Shown here one piece after another: positions 37,566-45,809 of a stretch of DNA of 64,000 bases (positions are counted from its first letter, which is position 1; each line of letters starts with the position of its first letter). Origin of the DNA: Saccharothrix carnea. GTDB taxonomy: Bacteria; Actinomycetota; Actinomycetes; Mycobacteriales; Pseudonocardiaceae. The notes beneath the pieces were generated by a model. The model was not told where the DNA came from. It ran no database searches and worked only from the letters and a program-made list of their open reading frames with translations. The position numbers and the translations under genes are program-made. Where the stretch lies: the NCBI RefSeq assembly GCF_003014735.1, contig NZ_PYAX01000005.1, forward strand, positions 434,001-498,000. Direction: 5' to 3'.

Positions 37566-38534
37566 TCAGACCTTCAGCACGAGCTTCCCGAACACGTCGC
37601 CGCCCTCCAGGGCCCGGTGGGCGTCGGCGGCCCGTTCGACCGGCAGCACGTCGTGCACGACGGGCTTGACCCGCCCCGACGCGATCAACGGCCACAAGTG
37701 CTCACGCACCTCGGCCACGACCCGGCCCTTGCCGCTCGGACCGTCCACCGGCCGGAACCGCAGCCCGGTCGCGGTCACGCTCGCCCGCTTCGACAACAAC
37801 TTGCCGATGTTCAGCTGACCCTTCACCCCACCCTGCATGCCGATGATCACCAACCGGCCGTCCGGCGCGAGCACGTCCACGTTCCGGTCCAGGTAGGCGG
37901 CACCCATGTTGTCCAGCACGACGTCCGCCCGCCCGACCTCGGCCACGAAGTCCTGCTCCCGGTAGTCGACCAGGACGTCCGCGCCCAGCTCGGCACAACG
38001 CCGCAGCCGTTCCGCCGAACCCGCCGTGACGGCGACGCGCGCACCGAGCGCCTTGGCGACCTGGATGGCGTGCGTGCCGATGCCGCCGGCCCCGCCGTGC
38101 ACCAGGAACGTCTCGCCGCCGGCCAGCCCCGCCACCATCACGACGTTCGACCACACCGTGCACGCGACCTCGGGCAGCGACGCGGCCGTCACCAGGTCGA
38201 CGCCCGCCGGCAGGGGCAGGAGTTGCGCGGCCGGGACGACGACCCGTTCCGCGTACCCGCCGCCGGCCAGCAGCGCGCACACCTCGTCACCGACCCGCCA
38301 CTCCGTCACGCCCTCGCCGAGCGCCGCGACCGTGCCCGAGCACTCCAGGCCGAGCACGTCCGACGTGCCCTTCGGCGGCGGGTAGTGGCCTTGGCGTTGC
38401 AGCAGGTCGGCGCGGTTCACCGCGGTGGCGGCCACGTCGAGGAGCACCTCTCCCGGTCCCGGTTCGGGGTCCCGAACCTCCGTCCACGCCATCGCGTCGG
38501 GCCCGCCGGGTTCACGAATGGTGATCGCACGCAT
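37566..38534 (-). CDS. NAD(P)H quinone oxidoreductase (MDR family, PIG3/Qor-like)
   Basis: 322 aa. Zinc-free medium-chain dehydrogenase: GroES-like half with ATAVNRADLLQRQGHYPPP and VLGLECSGTVAALGEGV, then the NADPH-binding VHGGAGGIGTHAIQVAKALGARV. C-terminal GRVKPVVHDVLPVERAADAHRALEGGDVFGKLVLKV is diagnostic of the TP53I3/QOR subgroup. ATG 38534. Mycobacteria have an equivalent (Rv3777) at the same place. Divergent from the GNAT gene. Confidence 0.92.
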   Translation of the reverse strand: MRAITIREPGGPDAMAWTEVRDPEPGPGEVLLDVAATAVNRADLLQRQGHYPPPKGTSDVLGLECSGTVAALGEGVTEWRVGDEVCALLAGGGYAERVVVPAAQLLPLPAGVDLVTAASLPEVACTVWSNVVMVAGLAGGETFLVHGGAGGIGTHAIQVAKALGARVAVTAGSAERLRRCAELGADVLVDYREQDFVAEVGRADVVLDNMGAAYLDRNVDVLAPDGRLVIIGMQGGVKGQLNIGKLLSKRASVTATGLRFRPVDGPSGKGRVVAEVREHLWPLIASGRVKPVVHDVLPVERAADAHRALEGGDVFGKLVLKV

Positions 38535-38590
38535 GCCGACGACGGTAATCCGGTCGCCCGGCGGGCGCGCGGTCGTCACCATCGACGGGC

Positions 38591-39238
38591 ATGGACCACT
38601 GGCCGTTCCGCAACCTGGTGCTGAACACTCCACGCCTCGAACTGCGCCCCGACGACGACGAGGGCCTGGCCGAACTGGCGGACCTGGCGCTCGACGGCGT
38701 CCACCCGCCCGACCGGATGCCGTTCGGCGTGGAGTGGACCGACGCGCCACGTGAGCGGCTCGGCCTCAACACCGTCCAGCACTTCTGGGACGTGCGGTCG
38801 AGGCTCTCGCCGCAGCGGTGGACGGTGAACTTCATCGTGCGCCTGGACGGCCGCGCGGTGGGGGTGCAGTCGCTCGGCGCCGACGACTTCCCGGTCCTGC
38901 GCGAGGTCACGAGCGGGTCGTGGATCGGGCTGCGGCACCAGGGCGACGGGATCGGCACGGAGATGCGCGCGGCCGTGCTGGTGTTCGCGTTCGACCACCT
39001 CGGCGCGGTGGCGGCGCGGTCGAGCGCGTTCGACGACAACCTCGCCTCGCACGGCGTGAGCCGCAAGCTCGGCTACCGGCCGGACGGCACGTTCACGCAG
39101 GTCCGGCGGGGTGAACCGGCTCGGCAGACCCGGCTGCTGGTGACCCCGGGCACGTTCCGCCGACCCGACTGGGCACTGCGGGTGACCGGTGTCACGCCGT
39201 GCTTGCCCCTGCTCACAGGGCGAGAACCCGCCGAGTGA
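38591..39238 (+). CDS. GNAT-family N-acetyltransferase (RimJ/RimL-like)
   Basis: 215 aa. LNTPRLELRPDDDEGLAELADLA opening, IVRLDGRAVGVQSL, then GSWIGLRHQGDGIGTEMRAAVLVFAFDHLGA containing the acetyl-CoA motif, then ASHGVSRKLGYRPDG. Resembles the RimJ/RimL type that acetylates ribosomal protein N-termini or small molecules. Its actual substrate is unknown. Confidence 0.82.
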   Translation: MDHWPFRNLVLNTPRLELRPDDDEGLAELADLALDGVHPPDRMPFGVEWTDAPRERLGLNTVQHFWDVRSRLSPQRWTVNFIVRLDGRAVGVQSLGADDFPVLREVTSGSWIGLRHQGDGIGTEMRAAVLVFAFDHLGAVAARSSAFDDNLASHGVSRKLGYRPDGTFTQVRRGEPARQTRLLVTPGTFRRPDWALRVTGVTPCLPLLTGREPAE

Positions 39239-39301
39239 CGGATTGCGCTCACCCCCGTGACTTGTGAGGGTTCGGCATCCGAGTGTAAGGGGAACTCGAT
39301 C

Positions 39302-40831
39302 ATGTCAGGTAGAACCGGGATCCGACGCGCGGCGATCCTCGCGGCGTCAGCGTCCCTCGCACTGGTCGCCGTTCCGGCCGTCAACGTCGCGTCGGCCGCG
39401 ACGCTCGACGGCCCGAAGTTGGCCAAGAACCTCACCAAGAACGTCACCGCGGACGGGGTGCACCGCCACCTGATCGCCTTCCAGCGCATCGCCGACCGCA
39501 ACGGCGGCAACCGCGCCGCGGGCACGTCCGGCTACGACGCCAGCGTCGACTACGTGGCGGGCAAGCTGCGCGGCGCGGGCTTCGACGTGACCACGCCGGA
39601 GTTCACCTACCCGGTGCAGATCACCGACGCCGCGACCGCGAAGGTCGGCTCGACCACCTACGAGAACATCCCGCTGGAGTTCTCGCCGCAGACGCCGGTC
39701 GGTGGCGTCACCGGCCCGCTGCGCGTGGTGCCCGAGGACACGACCCCGGGCTGCGAGGCGTCCGACTTCGCCGGGCAGGACTTCGCCGGCGGCATCGCCC
39801 TGATCCGCCGCGGCTCCTGCACGTTCGACGTCAAGCACCGCAACGCGGCCGCCGCGGGCGCCATCGCGGTGATCATCTCCAACAACCGCGAGGGCACGCT
39901 GTCGGGCGTCACGCTCGGCGCGCCGGGTGTCGTGCCCACCGGCGGCGTCACCCAGGCGGACGGCAACGCGCTGGCCCAGCTCGGCGGCCAGGCGGTGACC
40001 GTCGACCTGCGCTACCACGAGGAAGACCGCGTCTCCCGCAACGTGATCGCGCAGACGAAGACCGGCCGCACGGACAACGTCGTGATGGCGGGCGCCCACC
40101 TCGACAGCGTCGAGAACGGCGCGGGCATCAACGACAACGGCACCGGCTCGGCCGGCCTGCTGGAGACCGCGCTGAAGCTGGGCGGTTCGCCGAAGGTCAA
40201 CAACGCGGTGCGGTTCGGCTGGTGGGGCGCCGAGGAGCTCGGCCTGGTCGGCTCCACGAAGTACGTGCAGGCGCTGACCTTCGAGCAGCAGCTGGACATC
40301 GCGCTGTACCTGAACTTCGACATGATCGGCTCGCCCAACGCGGCGTACTTCGTCTACGACGGCGACAACTCGGACGGCGTCGGCGCGGGCGCGGGCCCGT
40401 ACGGCTCGGGCCAGATCGAGCAGGCGTTCGTGGAGTACCTGACGGTCGAGAAGGGCGTGCAGACCGAGGGCACCGACTTCACCGGCCGGTCGGACTACGG
40501 CGAGTTCATCGCGCAGGGCATCCCGGCGGGTGGCCTGTTCACCGGTGCCGAGGGCATCAAGACCGAGGCGCAGGCGGCGAAGTGGGGCGGCACGGCGGGT
40601 ATCGCCTACGACCCCAACTACCACGGCTCCGGTGACACCCTGGGCAACGTGGACCGCCTCGCGCTGGACCGCAACTCCGACGCGTTGGCGTGGGTGACGG
40701 CGTCGTACGCGATCAGCACCGAGAGCGTGAACGGCGTGCCGGCCCGGTCGCAGCGCGCCGAGGCGCGGGCGGCTTCGCTGCGTTCGCTGCACGTCGAGGA
40801 GCACCACCACTCGCACGCCGACGTGGCGTAG
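39302..40831 (+). CDS. Secreted M28-family aminopeptidase with PA domain
   Basis: 509 aa. Signal peptide (residues 1-32, cleavage near NVASA). A PA insert (about 135-220: RRGSCTFDVKHRNAAAAGA) precedes the peptidase. Zinc-site motifs are AGAHLDSVENGAGINDNGTGSA (His and bridging Asp), WGAEELGLVGS (Glu), NFDMIGSPN (Asp) and YHGSGDTLGNVD (His). It resembles the S. griseus aminopeptidase group. Probably releases N-terminal residues from peptides outside the cell. Start ATG 39302 after AAGGGGAA. A strong terminator follows. Confidence 0.92.
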   Translation: MSGRTGIRRAAILAASASLALVAVPAVNVASAATLDGPKLAKNLTKNVTADGVHRHLIAFQRIADRNGGNRAAGTSGYDASVDYVAGKLRGAGFDVTTPEFTYPVQITDAATAKVGSTTYENIPLEFSPQTPVGGVTGPLRVVPEDTTPGCEASDFAGQDFAGGIALIRRGSCTFDVKHRNAAAAGAIAVIISNNREGTLSGVTLGAPGVVPTGGVTQADGNALAQLGGQAVTVDLRYHEEDRVSRNVIAQTKTGRTDNVVMAGAHLDSVENGAGINDNGTGSAGLLETALKLGGSPKVNNAVRFGWWGAEELGLVGSTKYVQALTFEQQLDIALYLNFDMIGSPNAAYFVYDGDNSDGVGAGAGPYGSGQIEQAFVEYLTVEKGVQTEGTDFTGRSDYGEFIAQGIPAGGLFTGAEGIKTEAQAAKWGGTAGIAYDPNYHGSGDTLGNVDRLALDRNSDALAWVTASYAISTESVNGVPARSQRAEARAASLRSLHVEEHHHSHADVA

Positions 40832-40850
40832 GACACGTCCGAGCGGGTAA

Positions 40851-40886
40851 CGAAGGCCGGTCTCCCTCACGGGGGACCGGCCTTCG
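40851..40886 (+). terminator. Rho-independent-type terminator hairpin
   Basis: 16-bp stem (40851-40866/40871-40886, one G-U) with a 4-nt loop, 20 nt after the M28 peptidase stop. Confidence 0.85.
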
Positions 40887-40988
40887 CCAACCCGACCACG
40901 ACCCTCCACAGAGGACAGAGGGGTGCGGTGGTGATCGTGCGTCGGCTAGGTTGCCGCCACCCGAAACCACGTTCAGGGGGGCCTGGTC

Positions 40989-42602
40989 TTGACTCTCTCG
41001 AAGCGCGTCGCCACGCGAAGATCCCTCGCCGTGGTCGCCACCCTCGCCATCACCGCGACGCTGTCCGCCGCGGCACACGCCCAGCAGACCGGGACACCGC
41101 CGGTCGCCACGGCCGGCGCGGCGCAGCCGGTTCCGTCGAGCACCACCGCACCACCGGTCGTGACCACACCGACCTCGGCGCACACCGGCGCCGCTCAGGC
41201 CGCGGCAGCTCAGCCGGCCGCACCGACGGCAACGTCGCCCACGGCCTCCGCCGCGCGGCTCTCGATCTCGGCCACCGTCGCCGCCGGCCCGTTCCTGGTC
41301 GGCGAGCAGGTCCCGGTCGAGGTGAGGATCGCCAACACCGGCGACACCGAGGCAGTCGGCGTGAAGGCGAACGCGTACACGGTCTCCGGGTCCACGTTCT
41401 CCGTCCAGTACTCCGACTGGGGCGACTTCGCCCTCGGGCCCGGACCCGGCGCCACCCTGCCCGCCGGCCAGGAGCGCGTCCTCACCGTCCGCGGCGACAC
41501 CTGGCAGTGGTCCGGGGCCCCGGTGGTCCGGTTCACCCTCGTCCAGGGCAACACCACGGGCGCCTACTCCGACCTCTCGATCCCGCTGCGCAACCCCGGC
41601 TCGGCCGAGGACACCCTGGCCGGCCTGGTCTACGGCGACCGCAACGGCAACGGCGCGCCCGATGCCGGCGAACAACTGCCGGGCGTCCACGTGAACGCCG
41701 ACGCGTACGACGCGTCCGGCGAGCTGGACCTGCACGCGACGACCGATGCCGACGGCCGGTTCCGGTTCGCGGGCCTGCCGGTGCAGGTCTACACGCTCCG
41801 GATCACCGACGAGCCGGACGGCTGGGTCGTCGAGCCGTCGTACTCGCGGGTCGCGGTGGACGGCAGCGGCTCGGCCGCGAACCTGGTGCTGCGCGGCGAG
41901 CGCCCGCTGACCGACCAGCTGTCCGTGACCATGAGGTTCACCCGGGACGTCTACCAGGTCGGCGACCGCGCCGACATCGTCGTGACGCTGACCAACTCCG
42001 GCACCACGGACCTCGTCGGCATCAAGGCGGGCTGCGACCGCAGCGGTGGCGAGGGCCCGGAGTTGCGCGACGTCGCCCTGGGCGACCTCGGGTGGCACGC
42101 GGCCGGCGTCACGGTGCCGGCGGGCCAGTCCCTCGCGGTCACCGTCAGCGGCAGCGTCTCGGCGGAGACCGCCGAGTACGGCGCGGTCGGGTACCCCTGC
42201 GACTTCGGTCCGGGAGCGGACGGCATCGACGGCCGCCCTCGGGCCTACGCCCTGGCCAAGGTGCCCGGCCCCGCCGTGACCGTCCGCATGGCCTTCTACC
42301 ACGACCGCGACCACGACCGGACCGGCGACGCCGACGAGATGATCGGCGGCCTGGCGATGGACCTGACGGACGCGATCACCGGCAGGATCGTGGCCCAGGG
42401 CCGTACCGACGCTCAGGGGCACGTGCGCTTCGACAACGTGCCCTCCGGCCCGTACAAGGTGCGCTTCCGCGGCTCGTGGAGGTACCTCGGGGGCGAAGGG
42501 TTCATCGTGTTCGCGGGCACCTGCGGGAACTGCCAGGCCGAGAGCTGGTCACCGCTCGTGCCCGGTCCGGACCTGACGAACGTCCGCCGCGCCGGCGGGT
42601 GA
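40989..42602 (+). CDS. Secreted protein with SdrD-B-like and CARDB-like repeats
   Basis: 537 aa from TTG 40989 (GGGGGG upstream). Signal peptide about 1-32 (ending SAAAHAQQ), then a Pro/Ala/Thr-rich linker to about residue 90. Beta domains follow in order: a CARDB-like domain (VGEQVPVEVRIANTGDTEA), an SdrD-B/Cna-B-like domain (GLVYGDRNGNGAPDAGEQLPGV with DADGRFRFAGLP), a second CARDB-like domain (VGDRADIVVTLTNSG) and a final SdrD-B-like domain (YHDRDHDRTGDADE). No sortase motif is seen. Likely a surface-associated or secreted adhesin-like protein. Confidence 0.78.
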   Translation: MTLSKRVATRRSLAVVATLAITATLSAAAHAQQTGTPPVATAGAAQPVPSSTTAPPVVTTPTSAHTGAAQAAAAQPAAPTATSPTASAARLSISATVAAGPFLVGEQVPVEVRIANTGDTEAVGVKANAYTVSGSTFSVQYSDWGDFALGPGPGATLPAGQERVLTVRGDTWQWSGAPVVRFTLVQGNTTGAYSDLSIPLRNPGSAEDTLAGLVYGDRNGNGAPDAGEQLPGVHVNADAYDASGELDLHATTDADGRFRFAGLPVQVYTLRITDEPDGWVVEPSYSRVAVDGSGSAANLVLRGERPLTDQLSVTMRFTRDVYQVGDRADIVVTLTNSGTTDLVGIKAGCDRSGGEGPELRDVALGDLGWHAAGVTVPAGQSLAVTVSGSVSAETAEYGAVGYPCDFGPGADGIDGRPRAYALAKVPGPAVTVRMAFYHDRDHDRTGDADEMIGGLAMDLTDAITGRIVAQGRTDAQGHVRFDNVPSGPYKVRFRGSWRYLGGEGFIVFAGTCGNCQAESWSPLVPGPDLTNVRRAGG

Positions 42603-42643
42603 CGCGGCGCGGGCGCGGGCCTGATCGGCGCCCGACCACCGGC

Positions 42644-42676
42644 GGCGGGCGGTCCCTCCCGTGAGGGCCGCCCGCC
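42644..42676 (+). terminator. Terminator hairpin
   Basis: A 14-bp GC stem with one bulged T (42644-42658/42663-42676), after the SdrD-B-like gene. Confidence 0.7.
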
Positions 42677-42741
42677 GGCTGTCCCGCCGGCGGGACAGCC
42701 GGGTCGGGGTGGTGGCCCCGGTCTCACCGTCGTCTACTGTT

Positions 42742-43347
42742 ATGACCGTGGACAAGACTGACGGTCAGGACTACACGGACCGGCTCGCGCGCCTGCAGAA
42801 CCTGCCCTGGAAGCGTGTCCTGAACGTCCAGGCCCCGTACCGCTGGAACGTGCGCCGCATCTTCGGCGACCGCACGGTGCTCGACGTCGGCTGCGGCATC
42901 GGCCGCAACCTCAAGCACCTCGAGCCCAACGGCGTCGGTGTCGACCACAACCCGCACTCGGTGCAGACGTGCCGCGACATGGGCCTGACCGCGTTCACCA
43001 CGGACGAGTTCTTCGACACCGAGTACGCCAAGCCCGGCCGCTTCGGCGGCATGCTGGCGGCGCACCTGGTCGAGCACATGCCGCGCCCCGAGGCCGTGGA
43101 GATCCTGCGCGGCTACGTCGAGTTCCTCGCGCCCGGCGGCCTGCTGGTGCTCATCTGCCCGCAGGAGCGCGGCTACGAGTCCGACCCCACGCACGTGGCG
43201 TTCACCGACCTCGACGGCCTCGCGGACGTCACCTCCCAGCTCGGGCTGGTCGAGCGCGACCGCATGTCCTTCCCGTTCCCGCGCGCGGCCGGGAAGGTGT
43301 TCACGTACAACGAATTCGTGCACATCGCGGTCAAGCCCGAGAACTGA
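42742..43347 (+). CDS. Class I SAM-dependent methyltransferase
   Basis: 201 aa. SAM motif VLDVGCGIGRNLKHLE, then GVDHNPHSVQTCRDMGL and a HLVEHMPRPEAVEILRGY segment typical of Methyltransf_11/23. ICPQERGYESDPTHVAFTDLDGL is the later substrate loop. Small and soluble. Start ATG 42742. No biosynthetic neighbour points to a substrate. Confidence 0.82.
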   Translation: MTVDKTDGQDYTDRLARLQNLPWKRVLNVQAPYRWNVRRIFGDRTVLDVGCGIGRNLKHLEPNGVGVDHNPHSVQTCRDMGLTAFTTDEFFDTEYAKPGRFGGMLAAHLVEHMPRPEAVEILRGYVEFLAPGGLLVLICPQERGYESDPTHVAFTDLDGLADVTSQLGLVERDRMSFPFPRAAGKVFTYNEFVHIAVKPEN

Positions 43348-43532
43348 GGAGCCGACCGCATTTCGCTTTCGGACTGTCGTACCCCTCAGGTAGTGTCCGG
43401 CCTGTTCGGTCGAGTCGGGGGCTCGTCCCACAGGGGGGTCGCGCTGCGCGCTGCCGACGTCCGCGTGTCTCTGTCACGGACTGGCTGGTAGACCGACGCC
43501 TTTCATTCACCTTGCTCTGAGGAAGAGGATCA

Positions 43533-44882
43533 ATGCGTCGTTCCGCTGCGCTGCTGGTCGCCGTCGCGGCGACCGCTGCCGTGGTGTCGGCCGCGGCTCC
43601 GGCCACCGCCGAGCCCGCGTCCGCCCACAACGGGGACCAGGTCGCCCGCACCGAGGTCAAGCTCGACCGCACCGGTCGCGTCGGCCGTCCGTACGGCACG
43701 AAGGCGGCCGAGACCACCGGCCGGGAAGCCGAGGCGGCCGCGGAGTACGTCGGCACCCGGTTCGTCCCGACCCCGCCCAGACGGATCCTCGACACCCGCC
43801 TCGGTGTCGGCAAGCCGGGCACCTCGCCGGTCGGCCCGGGTGGGCGGATCGAGGTCGCGGTGCCCGACCTCCCGGACACCACCGCCGCGGTCGTGCTGAA
43901 CGTGACCGGCACCTCGCCCACCGGCTCCACCTACGTGACGGTGTGGGAGGGCGGCGCCGACATCCCGCGCCCCGGTGTGTCCACGCTGAACCTGGTGCCC
44001 GGTGAGACCCGCGCCAACTCGGTGACCAGCTGGGTGTCGCTCAACCACACCATCAACCTGTACAACAACGCGGGCAGCACCCACCTGATCGCGGACCTGG
44101 CCGGCTACTACGTCTTCGACAACCCGGGCACCGCCGCCGTCACCCCCGGCCGTTACTTCGCCACCGGTCCGACCCGCGTGTACGACTCCCGCAACACCGG
44201 CGGGCGGTTCTCCGGCGGCGAGTCCCGCGCCATCGACTTCAGCGCCTTCGGCGTGCCGTCCGGCGCCTCGGCCGTGGCGCTGAACATCACCGGTGTCGAC
44301 GCGACCGCGAGCACCTACGTGACCGCGTGGCCGACCGGCACGTCCCGGCCGACCGCGTCGAGCCTGAACGTCGAGCCGAACGCCGCCACGCCCAACGGCG
44401 TGACCGTCGCGCTCGGGTCCGACCGCAGGATCAACCTGTTCAACAACGCGGGCAACGTGAACCTGATCGTCGACATCACCGGGTACTACCTGGCGACCGA
44501 GACCGGCGGCGCGGACTTCTTCCCGGTCAGCCCCGGTCGCGTGTTCGACACCCGCGACGACGCCAACCCGATCCAGCCGGGCGGCACGCTGACCCTGTTC
44601 TACCTGGACGAGGAGCTGGTCGCGGGCAACAGCCTGCTGCTGAACCTGACCGGCACCGAGCCGACCGCGAACACCTACGTCACGCCGTACCCGGCCGGCC
44701 AGAGCCGTCCCGGCACCTCGGCGCTGAACCTGGCCCCGCGCCAGACCTCGCCGAACATGGCCACGGTCCGCCTCGGCACCGCGTACGACGAGATCACCAA
44801 CAAGTACTACCCCGCGCACGAGTTCTACAACAACGCCGGCACGACGCACCTGGTCGTCGACGCGTTCGGCATCTTCGCCTGA
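43533..44882 (+). CDS. Secreted protein of three LDTR/GYY beta repeats
   Basis: 449 aa from ATG 43533, preceded by GAGGAAGAGG. Signal peptide (1-27, ending ATAEPA). Three units of about 115 residues follow (roughly 70-195, 200-320, 325-449). Each begins RxxDTR or VYDSR, has a central LN(V/I/L)TG strand with TYVT, and ends in a YNNAG/FNNAG...(L)IxD segment with GYY (GIFA in the last). This repeat is common in actinobacterial exported proteins, but its function is unknown to me. Confidence 0.8.
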   Translation: MRRSAALLVAVAATAAVVSAAAPATAEPASAHNGDQVARTEVKLDRTGRVGRPYGTKAAETTGREAEAAAEYVGTRFVPTPPRRILDTRLGVGKPGTSPVGPGGRIEVAVPDLPDTTAAVVLNVTGTSPTGSTYVTVWEGGADIPRPGVSTLNLVPGETRANSVTSWVSLNHTINLYNNAGSTHLIADLAGYYVFDNPGTAAVTPGRYFATGPTRVYDSRNTGGRFSGGESRAIDFSAFGVPSGASAVALNITGVDATASTYVTAWPTGTSRPTASSLNVEPNAATPNGVTVALGSDRRINLFNNAGNVNLIVDITGYYLATETGGADFFPVSPGRVFDTRDDANPIQPGGTLTLFYLDEELVAGNSLLLNLTGTEPTANTYVTPYPAGQSRPGTSALNLAPRQTSPNMATVRLGTAYDEITNKYYPAHEFYNNAGTTHLVVDAFGIFA

Positions 44883-44922
44883 TCGAACACCCGCCGGTCA
44901 CCACACCGGCACCGCGGTAGAG

Positions 44923-44956
44923 ACGTGCGAGGTCCCGGTACGGGGGCCTCGCACGT
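44923..44956 (+). terminator. Terminator hairpin
   Basis: A 14-bp stem (ACGTGCGAGG...CCTCGCACGT, 44923-44936/44943-44956, one G-U) directly after the triple-repeat protein gene. Confidence 0.8.
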
Positions 44957-45059
44957 TCCGTTCGCGGGGGAGCGGCGGAGCGGCGGTCGGCCCACCCCGC
45001 GCGGGAGCGGCGGTGGGTGTGCCTCGCCGGCGACGCCAGTCGGCTAGGCTCCCGGCAGA

Positions 45060-45146
45060 GGTAGCGTGCCCGAGCGGCCTAAGGGACACGTCTTGAAAAC
45101 GTGCGAGGGTTGATCCCCTCCGTGGGTTCAAATCCCACCGCTACCG
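45060..45146 (+). tRNA. tRNA-Ser (anticodon TGA)
   Basis: 87 nt with a long variable arm. Acceptor stem GGTAGCG/CGCTACC; anticodon loop CTTGAAA with TGA at 45094-45096; T arm GGGTTCAAATCCC. CCA is not encoded. Confidence 0.97.
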
Positions 45147-45205
45147 CGTCGACGCGCAGCGCCCCGCACCCTCCACCGGGTGCGGGGCGCTGCCGCGTTC
45201 GAGGG

Positions 45206-45676
45206 CTACGCGTCCAGCTCGCGCAGGTGCGTGATGATCCGGTCGAAGACCTTGGCCACGACCTCCTGCTCGTCGCGCGACAGCAGGTCGATCATGTGCT
45301 CGCGCACGCCCTCGACGTGGGTCGGCGCGGACGTCTCCAGCAGGGTCATGCCCTCGTCGGTCAGCTCCGCGAACACGCCCCGGCCGTCCTCCGGGCACTC
45401 CCGCCTGCGCAGCAGCCCCTCCCGCTCCATCCGCGCCACCTGGTGCGACACGCGGCTCTTGGACGACGCCACCTCGTCCGCCAACTGCGACATCCGCATC
45501 CGCCGCCCCGGCCGCTCGGACAGGCGCACGAGCACCTCGTAGTCGGCCAACGACACCCCGTGCCCGTCCTGCAGCTCCCGGTGCAGCCGGTCGGCGAGCA
45601 TCGACGCACCGATCACGTAGTTGCGCCAGGCGCGCATCTCCCCATCGTCGAGCCACCGCGGCTCCTGCTCAGTCAC
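45206..45676 (-). CDS. MarR-family transcriptional regulator
   Basis: 156 aa winged helix: SLADYEVLVRLSERPGRRMRMSQLADEVASSKSRVSHQVARMEREGLLRRRECPEDGRGVFAELTDEG covers the recognition helix and wing. The N-terminal RNYVIGASML helix and C-terminal LLSRDEQEVVAKVFDRI form the dimer interface. A perfect 12-bp palindrome lies 24 bp upstream of its start. It is divergent from the 5'-nucleotidase gene, which it may control along with itself. Confidence 0.9.
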   Translation of the reverse strand: MTEQEPRWLDDGEMRAWRNYVIGASMLADRLHRELQDGHGVSLADYEVLVRLSERPGRRMRMSQLADEVASSKSRVSHQVARMEREGLLRRRECPEDGRGVFAELTDEGMTLLETSAPTHVEGVREHMIDLLSRDEQEVVAKVFDRIITHLRELDA

Positions 45677-45699
45677 CCCACAAGGTTAGGCCGCAGATA

Positions 45700-45711
45700 T
45701 CCGTTAACGGA
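45700..45711. promoter_or_regulatory. Candidate MarR operator
   Basis: Perfect palindrome TCCGTTAACGGA in the 133-bp divergent gap between the MarR gene and the 5'-nucleotidase gene, flanked by GATA and CGATC. Size and placement suit a MarR dimer autoregulating. Confidence 0.55.
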
Positions 45712-45809
45712 CGATCCACCGGCATGTCTGGTGCCGGTCAGCTCGGCGAGGCAAACTCCTGCGCCGTACCGCGCCCTCCTACCGGGGCGCCGCAGGGAGG
45801 ACCCACCCC

